From Phycisphaerae bacterium (GTDB lineage Bacteria > Planctomycetota > Phycisphaerae > UBA1845 > Fen-1342): a stretch of DNA of 64,000 bases. Position 1 is the stretch's first letter. Every line of letters starts with the position of its first letter. The notes under the pieces are model-generated. The model had not been told where the DNA came from. It searched no databases and saw nothing but the letters and a program-made list of their open reading frames with translations. Below are positions 8,970-17,388 of the stretch, piece after piece. The translations under genes and the position numbers were made by a program. The DNA is taken from NCBI GenBank assembly GCA_030428945.1, contig JAUIEC010000002.1, forward strand, positions 434,001 to 498,000, in the 5' to 3' direction.

Positions 8970-10409
8970 ATGTCAGAGATGCCGAAACTGCGGGACTTCC
9001 TGGAACTGCCGTACGAGGAGCTCGAGACGCTGAACCGGGCCGCCAAGGCCGCGCGGGTCGAGCGGGTTGCCTCGGATGCGCTGCGTGAGGAGCGGCAGCG
9101 CTACCTCGCGGACGAGAAGCGGATCAAGGCCGTGACGGTCTGCTTCACCGACCTGGAAGGGCGCCTGCACATGCTCGACTACGACAAGCGCTTCCTGCTG
9201 GCGTCGTCGGACAACCTGACCTTCGACGGCTCGTCGGTCCGCGGGTTCACCGAGATTTCCGAGTCGGACCTGCGACTCGAGGTCGACTGGTCGGCCTTCT
9301 ACTGGCTGCCGAGCGATTACTTCGGGGCCGGCAAGGTCGTCGTCTTCGGCGATGTCCTCGACCGCGACGGCAGCCCGTTTCCGTCCGACTTCCGGGCCCG
9401 CCTGCGGGCCTACACCGATGAACTGCGCTCGGCCCGGCAACTCGAGGCGTACGTCTCGGCCGAGATCGAGGGGTTCCTGGTCGCCGGCCGCGACGCGGAG
9501 CGGCGGTATCACGAGACGGGTGGCTTCGAGCTGATTTCGACGGGGGGCTATTACCACTCGCTGCCGCAGGATCCGCTGCGGCAGTTCATCGACGGGGCGG
9601 CCGAGGTGCAGCGGGCGATGGCCTTTGACAACGAGAAGGACCACCCCGAGGTCGGCCCGTCGCAGTTCGAGATGAACTTCCGGTATGCCGAGGCGATCAT
9701 CGCGGCCGACCAGATGCAGCTCTACAAGCTGATCTGCCGGCAGGTGGCGCACAAGATGGGGCTGACGGCCTCGTTCCTGCCGAAGCCGGTGACGGGGATC
9801 AACGGCAACGGGATGCACACGAACATCTCGCTGGCCCGGGGCGGGCGGAACCTGTTCTTCGACGCGGCCGGGCAGGACCGGTTGTCGGCGTCGGGTTGGG
9901 AGTTCGTGCAGAAGATCCTGGCGAGCGCGGACGACCTGTGCCTGGTGCTGAACCCGAGCGTCAATTCGTATCGCCGGCTGGATCCGAACTACGAGGCGCC
10001 GAACGAGATCAAGGCCTCGGCCGTCGACCGCTCGACGATGATCCGGATTCCGTTCGGCAACGAGCGTTCGGCCCGGATCGAGGTCCGCTCGGTCTCGCCG
10101 GATGCGAACCCGTACCTGCTGATCTACAGTCTGCTGCGGACCGGGCTGGACGGCCCCGACGCGCCGCCGGCCGAGGACAAGCGCCCGCGGACGCGGATCC
10201 TGCCGGACAACATTCACGCGGCGCTGCGGCAGTTCAAGCGCAGCGGATACGTCAGGGAGATCCTCGGCGAAGGCGTGGCCGGCAAGTACGCCGGGCTGAA
10301 GCGCGACGCGGCCAACCGCTGCCCGCAGGAACTGGGCACGCAGATCAAGAACGGCGAGATCATGTTTCATCACGAGGTGACCAACCAGATGCTCTGGAGC
10401 ATGTTCTGA
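8970..10409 (+). CDS. glnA: Glutamine synthetase, type I
   Basis: 479 residues, close to the usual 440-475 plus a short N-terminal extension. It makes glutamine from glutamate, ammonia and ATP. Visible family motifs are FDGSSVRGF (beta-grasp domain), VSAEIEGFLV, the ATP/metal segment KPVTGINGNGMHTNISL, the NPSVNSYRRL glutamate flap region, RIPFGNERSARIEVR, and a C-terminal HHEVTNQMLWSMF. I see no clear Asn-Leu-Tyr adenylylation site near the C-terminus, so covalent control of the enteric type is doubtful. The gene is single, divergent from the LacI-type gene, and is followed by an octamer array in sense orientation. Confidence 0.93.
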   Translation: MSEMPKLRDFLELPYEELETLNRAAKAARVERVASDALREERQRYLADEKRIKAVTVCFTDLEGRLHMLDYDKRFLLASSDNLTFDGSSVRGFTEISESDLRLEVDWSAFYWLPSDYFGAGKVVVFGDVLDRDGSPFPSDFRARLRAYTDELRSARQLEAYVSAEIEGFLVAGRDAERRYHETGGFELISTGGYYHSLPQDPLRQFIDGAAEVQRAMAFDNEKDHPEVGPSQFEMNFRYAEAIIAADQMQLYKLICRQVAHKMGLTASFLPKPVTGINGNGMHTNISLARGGRNLFFDAAGQDRLSASGWEFVQKILASADDLCLVLNPSVNSYRRLDPNYEAPNEIKASAVDRSTMIRIPFGNERSARIEVRSVSPDANPYLLIYSLLRTGLDGPDAPPAEDKRPRTRILPDNIHAALRQFKRSGYVREILGEGVAGKYAGLKRDAANRCPQELGTQIKNGEIMFHHEVTNQMLWSMF

Positions 10410-10410
10410 G

Positions 10411-10510
10411 GAAGGGAACAGGGAACAGGTTAAGGGAGCGAGGGAGCTCGGGAGCGAGGGAGCGAGTCGGGGGACGCGGAACAGGTCGAGGGAGCCAGCG
10501 AGCGAGGGGC
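10411..10510 (+). repeat. Heptamer and octamer array after glnA
   Basis: GGGAACA units directly follow the glnA TGA, then GGGAGCGA/GGGAGCTC/GGGAGCCA units. All are in sense orientation to glnA and no antisense partner is present. The rest of the gap to 10728 holds no gene that I can support. Confidence 0.85.
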
Positions 10511-10728
10511 GGTCGCTTGACGGATGCTCTGCGCGCGGGGAAGTTGCGGTGACGATCGGGGATGTTGAACGCCGGGTGTTCGGATGTCGCCGGGCGGTTT
10601 CCGATCGTCGTTGAGAACTGCGGAGGGGAAGCCTGGTCCTGATCCCCGCTTCGGCGCGAGTGACGGTGTCAGCCGCTTTCACCCCTGCGCTCTTTCACGG
10701 TTCACCCCGGGCAGGACGGAGTCGTGTT

Positions 10729-11394
10729 ATGAAGACGGGCATCACACTGGCGGCGGTCTTGCTGCTGACGGCCGGCGCTCTGTCGGCTGAGGAGCAGCCG
10801 GCGACGCGGTGGGAGAAGACGATTGCGGCGTTCGAGGCGCGTGATCGCAAGAACAGCGTGCCGGCCGGGGCGGTACTGTTCGTCGGGAGTTCCAGCATCG
10901 TCCGCTGGGAGACGGCCGTGGCGTTTCCGGACCTGGCGGTGATCAACCGCGGGTTCGGCGGCTCGTACCTTTCGGACACGAATCACTACTACGACCGCAT
11001 CGTCGCGCCGTACAGGCCGCGGGTGATCGTGCTGTACGCGGGCGACAACGACGTGGCGGCCGGGATGTCGCCGGAGCGGATCGCCCGCGAGTTCAGGACG
11101 TTCGCGGAACGGACGGCCCGCGAACTGCCGCAGACGAAGATCATCTTCGTGGCGATCAAGCCGAGCCTGGCCCGCTGGGAGATGTGGCCGACGATGGCGG
11201 CCGCGAACAAGCTGGTGGCCGAGCAGTGCCGCTCCAATCCGCTGTTGTTCTATGCCGACATCGCCACGCCGGCGCTGGGCGCCGACGGCCAGCCGCGCGC
11301 GGACCTGCTGCACGAGGACAAGCTGCACCTGAGCCCGAAGGGCTACGAAATGTGGAACCGGGTCGTGGGCGGGGTGCTGGCGGAGAGCAGGTAG
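10729..11394 (+). CDS. Secreted SGNH/GDSL hydrolase
   Basis: 221 residues from the ATG at 10729, which has AGGACGGAG upstream and begins a clean signal peptide (MKTGITLAAVLLLTAGALSA). SGNH motifs: block I as VGSSSIVRW (the GDS motif is GSS here), block III as AGDNDVAAG, and the catalytic Asp-His region LLHEDKLHLSPKGYEMW. Members are esterases or lipases, often acetyl-esterases acting on carbohydrates or peptidoglycan. It is convergent with the small membrane protein at 11479, separated by a strong hairpin. Confidence 0.88.
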   Translation: MKTGITLAAVLLLTAGALSAEEQPATRWEKTIAAFEARDRKNSVPAGAVLFVGSSSIVRWETAVAFPDLAVINRGFGGSYLSDTNHYYDRIVAPYRPRVIVLYAGDNDVAAGMSPERIAREFRTFAERTARELPQTKIIFVAIKPSLARWEMWPTMAAANKLVAEQCRSNPLLFYADIATPALGADGQPRADLLHEDKLHLSPKGYEMWNRVVGGVLAESR

Positions 11395-11405
11395 GCAAGT
11401 ACGCG

Positions 11406-11448
11406 TGAGCAGGCAGGCAAGTGGGGCGTTACCTTGCGTGCCTGCTCA
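11406..11448. terminator. Bidirectional hairpin between convergent genes
   Basis: GAGCAGGCAGGCAAG (11407-11421) pairs with CTTGCGTGCCTGCTC (11433-11447) with one mismatch; the flanking T and A also pair. The loop is 11 bases. There is no clear T-run. The arms are built from the AGCAGGCA/AGCAAGTA type of unit that forms long arrays elsewhere. Confidence 0.6.
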
Positions 11449-11478
11449 GGTGTCTACTTGTTTACTGCCATGACGACG

Positions 11479-11721
11479 TTATTTGCCTTTGACGAAGTTG
11501 GCGATCAGCAGGACGGCGACGGCGCCGACGGTGGCGACGATCAGTTGCCCGACCAGGCCGGAGGCGGTCAACCCGGCCAGGTCGAAGATGACCTTGCCGA
11601 CCAGGGCACCGACCACGCCGATGACCAGGCTGAAGAGGATCCCGTAACCCTTGCCGGCCACCAGTCGCGAGGCGATCGCCCCGGCCAGCATGCCCACGAT
11701 GATGAAGACCAACCAGCTCAT
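11479..11721 (-). CDS. GlsB/YeaQ/YmgE-family small membrane protein
   Basis: 80 residues, nearly all hydrophobic with three predicted transmembrane helices and repeated Gly motifs: GMLAGAIASRLVAG, VIGVVGALVGKVIFDL, LIVATVGAVAVLLIANF. This is the compact pattern of the transglycosylase-associated/YeaQ stress protein family, whose biochemical role is not settled. It lies downstream of the coiled-coil lipoprotein gene on the same strand and may be co-transcribed with it. Confidence 0.88.
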   Translation of the reverse strand: MSWLVFIIVGMLAGAIASRLVAGKGYGILFSLVIGVVGALVGKVIFDLAGLTASGLVGQLIVATVGAVAVLLIANFVKGK

Positions 11722-11839
11722 AGCACTCCGCCGCGTGTGTTCCCGGTCCGACCAGCGGACCGTTCGTCCCCGGGAGAGGACCCGCGCCGGCTACGGCTGA
11801 CGGCGGTCGTCCCGGTTTCCGGTTCCGAGTTCCGCGTTC

Positions 11840-12292
11840 TCAGGGTTCGGCCTTCTCGATCTCTTCGCCGGCCTGCTCGAGTTCCTGCGAGAAGTCTTCC
11901 CAGGCCTCTTCGGCTTCCTTCTTGAGCCTGGCGAAGTTCTCCTTGGTCGCGTTGGCGAGGGCGTCGAACTTCTCCTGCGCGATGCGCTTCTTCTCTTCGA
12001 GCTTCGGCTTCAGCTCGGCCCACCTGGCCTTCGCGTCGTCGGCCAGGGCTTCGCCCTTCTCGCGCAGTTCTTCGAGCTTCTCTTCAAGCTGGTCGCGCTT
12101 TTCGCTCATCTTCTCGCGGAACTGGGCCAGCTTCTCCTTCGAGAAGGCCATCACCGCCTGGGCGGCTTCCTTGACCTCGCGCTTGGCGTCGGCCAGTGTC
12201 GTCTCGGCCCCGCCGTCGTCCGATTCGGCGGTTCCCTCGCACCCGCTCAGTCCGAGTGCCAGGCTCAGCAGCAGTACACCCAGGATTCTCAT
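11840..12292 (-). CDS. Coiled-coil lipoprotein
   Basis: 150 residues from the ATG at 12292, which has AAGGAG at good spacing. A lipoprotein signal (MRILGVLLLSLALGLSGC) is followed by an acidic linker. Residues 30-150 are almost entirely charged helix rich in Lys, Glu and Ala (for example EKRDQLEEKLEELREKGEAL), a strong coiled-coil prediction. Such Lys/Glu-rich lipoproteins may bridge membrane and cell wall, but no function can be assigned. It lies between the STAS gene and the YeaQ-like gene. Confidence 0.8.
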   Translation of the reverse strand: MRILGVLLLSLALGLSGCEGTAESDDGGAETTLADAKREVKEAAQAVMAFSKEKLAQFREKMSEKRDQLEEKLEELREKGEALADDAKARWAELKPKLEEKKRIAQEKFDALANATKENFARLKKEAEEAWEDFSQELEQAGEEIEKAEP

Positions 12293-12367
12293 GGCTCGCT
12301 CCTTCTGTTGTTGCGGGCTCGTCCGGCCCGACATCTTCGTATTCGCCCGTTCCCGCGTTTCCTTCGC

Positions 12368-12712
12368 CTACATTGCATCCAGCGCGTCATCGAGGGTCGG
12401 GTAGATCCGGATCAGGCTGTCCAGCCTGGTGGTTCGCAGCACGCCGCGGACCTGCCGGTTGACGCCGACCAGGATCAGGTCGCGGCCCTGCAGCTTGAGG
12501 CCCTTCCGCAGGTTCGCCAGGGCACCGAGCGCCACGCTGGGCACGAACTTGACGTTGCCCATGTCGAGTACGACCGGGACGTTCAGCCGGTCGTTCGACG
12601 CGGCCGTCACCTCGGTGTCGAGCTGGTCGGTCGCGGCGTCGGTCAACTGGGCGGGGTTCACGACGCCGAGCAGGACGTCTTCGTGATCGCTGAAGGTGAC
12701 GACTTCGTTCAT
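12368..12712 (-). CDS. STAS-domain protein (anti-sigma-factor antagonist-like)
   Basis: 114 residues from the ATG at 12712, with AAGGA upstream. One STAS domain: LNVPVVLDMGNVKFVPSVALGALANL. The phospho-acceptor position (usually DSSGL) reads VPSVAL, keeping one Ser. Family members bind an anti-sigma kinase or act as stressosome-like switches. No partner kinase is adjacent; the nearest HATPase gene is at 17389. It has its own promoter (12774-12802). Confidence 0.82.
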   Translation of the reverse strand: MNEVVTFSDHEDVLLGVVNPAQLTDAATDQLDTEVTAASNDRLNVPVVLDMGNVKFVPSVALGALANLRKGLKLQGRDLILVGVNRQVRGVLRTTRLDSLIRIYPTLDDALDAM

Positions 12713-12773
12713 GCGAGCGGTTCCTTGTCGGCTTGCGCGGCGGGTTCCCATGGCGCCCCGGGGCCCGCGCGGT

Positions 12774-12802
12774 ATCATACGCGGACACGAGCTTCTGCCC
12801 AA
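12774..12802 (-). promoter_or_regulatory. Sigma-70-like promoter for the STAS gene
   Basis: On the minus strand TTGGGC (12802-12797), a 17-base spacer and TATGAT (12779-12774), about 60 bases before the ATG. This is one of the best consensus matches in the window. Confidence 0.5.
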
Positions 12803-12835
12803 TCACCAGCCCCGGGCCAGGCGGCGGGAACGCCT

Positions 12836-12841
12836 TACAAT
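12836..12841 (+). promoter_or_regulatory. -10-like TACAAT before the nucleotidyltransferase gene
   Basis: TACAAT ends nine bases before the ATG at 12850, which would give an almost leaderless transcript. No clear -35 is visible. Low confidence. Confidence 0.3.
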
Positions 12842-12849
12842 AATCACCG

Positions 12850-14097
12850 ATGAATGTAGCCACCGCCTTTTCCCAGCCGCTGCCGCCTGCCGCGGAGCCT
12901 GCGCTCGCGATCGTCGCGCGGCTGGCCGATGCGGGCTTCCGGGCCCTCCTGGCCGGCGGCTGCGTGCGGGACCTGCTGCGCGGCAGTTCGCCGTCCGACT
13001 ACGACGTCGCCACCTCCGCCCGGCCCGAAGAGGTCGCCCGCGTGTTCCGCGCGACGCGCCGCGTCGGGGCTCAGTTCGGGGTCATGCTGGTCCGCAGCCG
13101 GCGCGAGTGGGTCGAAGTCGCCACCTTCCGGCGCGATGCCGCCTACGAGGACGGCCGGCGCCCCACCAGCGTGACCTTCGCCGATCCCGAGGAGGATGCC
13201 CGCCGCCGCGACTTCACGATCAACGGCATGTTCCTCGATCCGGTCGCGGGCCAGGTCCTCGACTACGTCGGCGGGCGCGACGACCTGGCGGCCGGGCAGA
13301 TCCGAGCGATCGGCGATCCGGCCGAGCGGTTCGCCGAGGACCATCTGCGGCTGCTGCGGGCGGTGCGGTTCGCGGCCCGGCTGGGGTTCCGGCTCGAGCC
13401 CGAGACCGCCGCCGCGATTCGCGGCCACGCCGACCGCCTGGCGCGCATCGCGCCGGAGCGCCGCCGCGATGAACTCGAGAAGATCCTGGCCGATCCCGGC
13501 AGGGCGGTCGCGTTCGAACTGCTCCGCGCGGTGCAACTGCTGCCGCACCTGTGGCAGGACGCGGACTGGCCGGCGGAGCGCTGCGATGCCGCCGGGCGGC
13601 AACTGGCGGCCGCGCCGGCCGAGGCCGGCTTCGAGGTCGGGCTGGCGATTCTGCTGGACGTGCACCCGCTGAAGACCGTCGGCGCGATCTGCCGGCGGCT
13701 GACGTGTTCGAACCAGCAGCGTGCGACCGTGATGTGGCTGCGGGAGCACCGCGATGCGCTGGCCGCGCCCGAGGATCTGTCGCTGCCGGACCTGAAACGC
13801 CTGGCGGTGCACCCGGCCTTGGCGGCGCTGCGGGCCCTGACGCGGGCCCGGCAGGCCGACGCCGACCGGATGCTGGCCGCGTTCGATGCCCGGCTGTCGC
13901 GGATCGCGCCGGAGCAGTTGCGGCCGGAGCCGTTCGTGACCGGCCACGACCTGGCGGATCGCGGCGTGGCCCGGGGTCCGATCTACGCGGCGTTGCTGCG
14001 GGACCTGTACGAGCGGCAGTTGAGCGAGGAATTCGGCGTCCGGGCGGACGCGCTGCTGGCGCTGGACGAGGCCCTGCGGTCGCGCGGGGCGTCCTGA
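12850..14097 (+). CDS. CCA tRNA nucleotidyltransferase / poly(A) polymerase family
   Basis: 415 residues. Class II nucleotidyltransferase signatures: GGCVRDLLRG, the metal-binding SDYDVATSARPEEV (DxD), RRRDFTINGM, and RLLRAVRFAARLGFRLE in the neck region. This family adds CCA to tRNA 3' ends or acts as a poly(A) polymerase; the two cannot be told apart by eye. There is no obvious HD domain, and the C-terminal 200 residues are helical as in family tail domains. It is divergent from the STAS gene, and the hydratase gene begins 62 bases after its stop. Confidence 0.9.
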   Translation: MNVATAFSQPLPPAAEPALAIVARLADAGFRALLAGGCVRDLLRGSSPSDYDVATSARPEEVARVFRATRRVGAQFGVMLVRSRREWVEVATFRRDAAYEDGRRPTSVTFADPEEDARRRDFTINGMFLDPVAGQVLDYVGGRDDLAAGQIRAIGDPAERFAEDHLRLLRAVRFAARLGFRLEPETAAAIRGHADRLARIAPERRRDELEKILADPGRAVAFELLRAVQLLPHLWQDADWPAERCDAAGRQLAAAPAEAGFEVGLAILLDVHPLKTVGAICRRLTCSNQQRATVMWLREHRDALAAPEDLSLPDLKRLAVHPALAALRALTRARQADADRMLAAFDARLSRIAPEQLRPEPFVTGHDLADRGVARGPIYAALLRDLYERQLSEEFGVRADALLALDEALRSRGAS

Positions 14098-14159
14098 GCG
14101 GCGCGCCTTCCCCGTCCGCGTCCGGCGGCGTAAGCTCCCCCAACGCACGGGAGGTGGCT

Positions 14160-14906
14160 ATGCCTGACTTGCTGATCGAGCGCCAGGAACGGCGGTTGGA
14201 ACTGACCCTGAATCGTCCGGCGCGGCGCAACGCGCTGTCGCGGGACCTGATCGTCGAGCTGACGGGCGCGCTGCGGCAGGCCGAGGCCGACGACGAGATT
14301 CGCTGCGTGATCCTGACGGGGGCCGACCCGGCGTTCTCGGCCGGGCTCGATCTGCGCGAGGTGGCCGAGTCGAACGCCGAGCAGGCCGAGCACGACGCGA
14401 GCAACCTGCTGACGCTGTTCGAGACGATCGACAACCTGGCCAAGCCGGTGATCGCGGCGGTCAACGGTCCGGCGGTGGCGGGCGGGGCCGGGCTCGTATC
14501 GGTCTGCGACCTGGTGATCTGCGGGGCGTCGGGACTGATCGGGTACCCGGAGATCAAGCGCGGGCTGGTGGCGGCGATCGTGATGACGTACCTGATCCGC
14601 CTGGTGGGGGAGCGGAACGCCAAGTGGCTGCTGCTGACCGGCGAGAACCTGTCGGCCGAGCGGGCGCTGGCGTTCGAACTGTGCAACGAGGTCGTTCCGG
14701 ACGCGGAGTTGCTGCCGCGGGCGCGGGCCCTGGCGGACCAGTTGGCGGGGTATCCGCCGGTGGCGCTGACCAGCACGAAGCTGCTGTGGAACCGGGTGCG
14801 GGACGTCAATCACCGCAGCGCGGTCGAGGAGGCCCGCAAGCTGAACGCGTCGATGCGGCTGACCGATGAGTCGCGCGAGCAGATCGGGCGGTTTTTCGGC
14901 AAGTAG
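14160..14906 (+). CDS. Enoyl-CoA hydratase/isomerase family protein
   Basis: 248 residues from the ATG at 14160, which has GGGAGGTGG just upstream. Crotonase motifs are clear: LNRPARRNALSRDLI, the first oxyanion-hole segment FSAGLDLREV, the second VNGPAVAGGAGLVSVCDLVI, and the active-site helix region IGYPEIKRGLVAA. The single Glu in that last motif suggests a hydratase or related crotonase reaction. The length is typical (about 260). It acts on CoA thioesters in the cytoplasm; the substrate is unknown. The gene is followed by transaldolase on the same strand. Confidence 0.88.
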   Translation: MPDLLIERQERRLELTLNRPARRNALSRDLIVELTGALRQAEADDEIRCVILTGADPAFSAGLDLREVAESNAEQAEHDASNLLTLFETIDNLAKPVIAAVNGPAVAGGAGLVSVCDLVICGASGLIGYPEIKRGLVAAIVMTYLIRLVGERNAKWLLLTGENLSAERALAFELCNEVVPDAELLPRARALADQLAGYPPVALTSTKLLWNRVRDVNHRSAVEEARKLNASMRLTDESREQIGRFFGK

Positions 14907-14919
14907 CGGTGGCATCGGG

Positions 14920-14925
14920 TACACT
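14920..14925 (+). promoter_or_regulatory. -10-like TACACT before transaldolase
   Basis: TACACT, 44 bases before the ATG at 14969, in the short gap after the hydratase gene. No convincing -35. Same hexamer as at three other genes here. Confidence 0.3.
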
Positions 14926-14968
14926 CGCGAATCTTGACGGACAGGCGTATTTCGAGGGGCAAGGCACG

Positions 14969-16084
14969 ATGGCAAGTCGTATTCGTGAAATCTCGCAGCT
15001 TGGCCAGGCGATCTGGCTCGATTACATCAGTCGCGAACTGCTGGATCGGGGCGAACTGCGTGAACTGATCAACGAGGGACTGGCGGGTCTGACGTCGAAC
15101 CCGACCATCTTTCAGAAGGCGGTCGCCGGCAGCAGCACCTACGACGATCAGATTCGCGAACTGGCGATGGCCGGCCGATCGGCGCTCGAAATCTACGAGC
15201 AGATCGCGATTCGCGACATCGGCGACGCGGCCAGCCAGATGCGGAGCGTGTACGACGAGACCCGCGGACGCGACGGCTACGTCAGCATCGAGGTCAACCC
15301 GCGGCTGGCGAACGATACGGACGGCACGGTGGCCGAGGGGCGCCGCCTGTTCCAGGCGATCGATCAGCCGAACGTGATGATCAAGGTGCCGGCCACGGCC
15401 GAGGGGCTGCCGGCGATCGCGACGCTGATTTCCGAGGGCATCAACGTCAACGTGACGCTGATCTTCTCGGTCGACATGTATGACAAGGTGATGCAGGCGC
15501 ACCTGGCGGGGCTGCGGGCCCGGCACGAGGCGGGTGGTTCGCTCGGGCGGGTGGCGTCGGTCGCGTCGTTCTTCGTCAGCCGGGTGGATTCGCTGGTCGA
15601 CAAGCAGTTGCAGGGTCGGATCGACGGCGGTGCCAGCGGGCTCGAATCGCTGCTCGGCCAGGCGGCGGTCGCCAACGCGAAGATCGCCTACGACGCGTAC
15701 AAGAAGATCTACGAGGGCGAGCCGTTCGCGGCGCTGAAGGCGGCCGGGGCCCAGGTGCAGCGTCCGCTGTGGGCCAGCACCAGCACGAAGAACCCGGCCT
15801 ATCCGAGTACCAAGTACGTCGACACGCTGATCGGGCCCGAGACGGTCAACACGGTTCCGCCGAACACGCTGGACGCGATCCGGGCGCATTCGAGTCCGGC
15901 CCGGACGATCGACCTTGACGTCGAGCATTCGTACGCGGTGATCGAACGGCTGGGCGCGGCGGGGATCGACTTCGCGGGCGTGACCGGCGACCTGCTGACG
16001 GCCGGGATCAGTTCGTTCGCCGATTCGTTCGAGGCGCTGCTGGCGGATGTGGAAGCCAAGCGGGCCAAGCTGGTCGCGAGCTGA
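14969..16084 (+). CDS. tal: Transaldolase (Tal-PGI-like, long form)
   Basis: 371 residues from the ATG at 14969. This matches the 360-380 residue transaldolase subfamily of Actinobacteria and others. The N-terminus has GQAIWLDYISRELL and LTSNPTIFQKAV. The Schiff-base lysine lies in NVMIKVPATAEGLPAI, and INVNVTLIFSVDMY follows. The C-terminus has RPLWASTSTKNPAY and TLIGPETVNTVPPNT. It transfers a dihydroxyacetone unit in the pentose phosphate pathway. The beta-phosphoglucomutase-like gene begins four bases after its stop, so the two are probably co-transcribed. Confidence 0.95.
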   Translation: MASRIREISQLGQAIWLDYISRELLDRGELRELINEGLAGLTSNPTIFQKAVAGSSTYDDQIRELAMAGRSALEIYEQIAIRDIGDAASQMRSVYDETRGRDGYVSIEVNPRLANDTDGTVAEGRRLFQAIDQPNVMIKVPATAEGLPAIATLISEGINVNVTLIFSVDMYDKVMQAHLAGLRARHEAGGSLGRVASVASFFVSRVDSLVDKQLQGRIDGGASGLESLLGQAAVANAKIAYDAYKKIYEGEPFAALKAAGAQVQRPLWASTSTKNPAYPSTKYVDTLIGPETVNTVPPNTLDAIRAHSSPARTIDLDVEHSYAVIERLGAAGIDFAGVTGDLLTAGISSFADSFEALLADVEAKRAKLVAS

Positions 16085-16088
16085 GCCG

Positions 16089-16772
16089 ATGCCGGCGGAC
16101 GGGCGGGCCCGGGCGATTCTGTTCGATCTCGACGGGGTCATCACCGACACCGCGGACCTGCATTACCGCAGTTGGCAGCGGCTGGCCGACGAGCTGGGAC
16201 TGCCGTTCGATCGGGCGATCAACGAGCACCTGCGCGGGCTGAGCCGGCCGAAGAGTCTGCGGATCGTGCTGGCGGACCGCTGGGAGGACTTTGCCGAGTC
16301 CGAGCGGGCCGCGCTGCTCGAGCGCAAGAACCGTTACTACCTCGACAGCGTGGCGGCCATGTCGCCGGCCGATGCGTTCGGCGGGATTCCGGAACTGCTG
16401 GGCGACCTGCGGGCGGCGGACGTGCGGCTGGCGGTGGCGTCGTCGAGTCGCAACGCGCGGGTCGTGCTGGAGCGGTTGCAGTTGCTGGCGCGGTTCGATG
16501 CGATCGCCGACGGCAACGACGTCGAGCATTCCAAGCCGGACCCGGCCGTCTTTCTGTGCGCCGCCCGGCGGGTCGAGGTTCCGCCGTCGCGGTGCCTCGT
16601 GATCGAGGACGCGGCCAGCGGCATCGAGGCGGCCCGCGCGGCGCGGATGAAGGTCGTCGGCGTCGGCCCGCCCGAGCGCGTCGCCCGAGCGGACGCAAGG
16701 GTCGAGCGCGCCGAAGACCTGCGGGCGGACACGCTGCTGCGGCTGCTGGCGAAGGCCCGGCAGGCAGAGTGA
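16089..16772 (+). CDS. HAD hydrolase, beta-phosphoglucomutase-like
   Basis: 227 residues from the ATG at 16089. HAD motif I is AILFDLDGVITDTADLHY, with the two catalytic Asp residues. The cap region has HLRGLSRPKSLRIVL. Motif II is AVASSSRN, and HSKPDPAVFLCAA and VIEDAASGIEAARAA form motifs III and IV. The cap sequence and length match beta-phosphoglucomutases, which interconvert beta-glucose 1-phosphate and glucose 6-phosphate; other sugar-phosphate substrates are possible. No maltose phosphorylase gene is nearby. Its stop sits directly against an AGCAAGTA array. Confidence 0.85.
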   Translation: MPADGRARAILFDLDGVITDTADLHYRSWQRLADELGLPFDRAINEHLRGLSRPKSLRIVLADRWEDFAESERAALLERKNRYYLDSVAAMSPADAFGGIPELLGDLRAADVRLAVASSSRNARVVLERLQLLARFDAIADGNDVEHSKPDPAVFLCAARRVEVPPSRCLVIEDAASGIEAARAARMKVVGVGPPERVARADARVERAEDLRADTLLRLLAKARQAE

Positions 16773-16965
16773 GTCAGCAAGTAAGCAAGTAAGCAAGTAA
16801 GCAAGTCAGCAAGTCAGCACGTCAGCAAAGAAGGGAACAGGGAACAGAAAGAGAGAGAGGACCTGCCGACTGTTCTCCATCTCGCTCCCTCGCTCCCTCG
16901 CTCCCTCGCTCCCTCGCTCCCTCGCTCCCTTGCTCCCTCGACCTTAGCTCCCTTGCTCCCAGCGA
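16773..16965 (+). repeat. Sense AGCAAGTA and GGGAACAG arrays, then antisense octamer array
   Basis: From the stop of the HAD gene: AGCAAGTA-type units (16775-16828), GGGAACAG units (16829-16850), then reverse-complement CTCGCTCC units (about 16880-16965) up to the next gene's promoter region. Confidence 0.85.
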
Positions 16966-16970
16966 GACGC

Positions 16971-16976
16971 TATACT
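16971..16976 (+). promoter_or_regulatory. -10-like TATACT before the HEAT-like lipoprotein gene
   Basis: TATACT lies seven bases before the ATG at 16984, so the mRNA would be nearly leaderless. The sequence upstream is antisense repeat array and offers no clear -35. Confidence 0.35.
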
Positions 16977-16983
16977 GACCCGC

Positions 16984-17370
16984 ATGGTGGTACGTTGCCT
17001 GGCGACATCCCTGCTGGTCTTCGGTTTGCTGGTGGCGGCATGTGCGGCCCCGGCGCCGCGGCTGGCTTCGCCGGTCCCGGTCGATCGGGCCCGGGCGGCG
17101 GTGGCGGCGGCCGAGCGGGGTGAGGCGGACGCGATCTACCGGCTGGTGGAACTGCTGGACGATGCCGACGGCGGCGTGCGGATGTACGCGATACTGGCGT
17201 TGCGGCGGCTCACCGGGCATACTTACGGCTTCGTTTACCATGGCACGCTGGCGGAGCGGTCGGCGGCCATCGAACGCTGGCGGACCGCCCTGCAGGAAGG
17301 ACGCGTCAAGGTCGCCGGTGCCCAGCACGCCGCCGACGGTGCGTCGCAGGCGGCCACTTCGGGCGAGTAA
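16984..17370 (+). CDS. Small lipoprotein with HEAT-like segment
   Basis: 128 residues. The lipoprotein signal MVVRCLATSLLVFGLLVAAC has a clear lipobox Cys at residue 20. Residues 38-80 (GEADAIYRLVELLDDADGGV and RMYAILALRRLTGHTYGF) look like one HEAT-repeat helical pair. The tail is Ala-rich. It precedes the HATPase-STAS-MlaE cassette by 18 bases, on the same strand and probably in the same operon. Function unknown; an envelope role is inferred from the lipobox and the MlaE neighbour. Confidence 0.75.
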   Translation: MVVRCLATSLLVFGLLVAACAAPAPRLASPVPVDRARAAVAAAERGEADAIYRLVELLDDADGGVRMYAILALRRLTGHTYGFVYHGTLAERSAAIERWRTALQEGRVKVAGAQHAADGASQAATSGE

Positions 17371-17388
17371 GAGGAGCGGGTCGTTCGC

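Noticed and set aside
8990..9040. LacI-type operator near the glnA start
   Set aside because: I looked for a 14-20 base palindrome between 8692 and 8969 and around the start and found none that is convincing.
16773..16965. Origin or iteron cluster
   Set aside because: Similar arrays occur in many gaps, always by gene ends, with no DnaA boxes or replication genes nearby.
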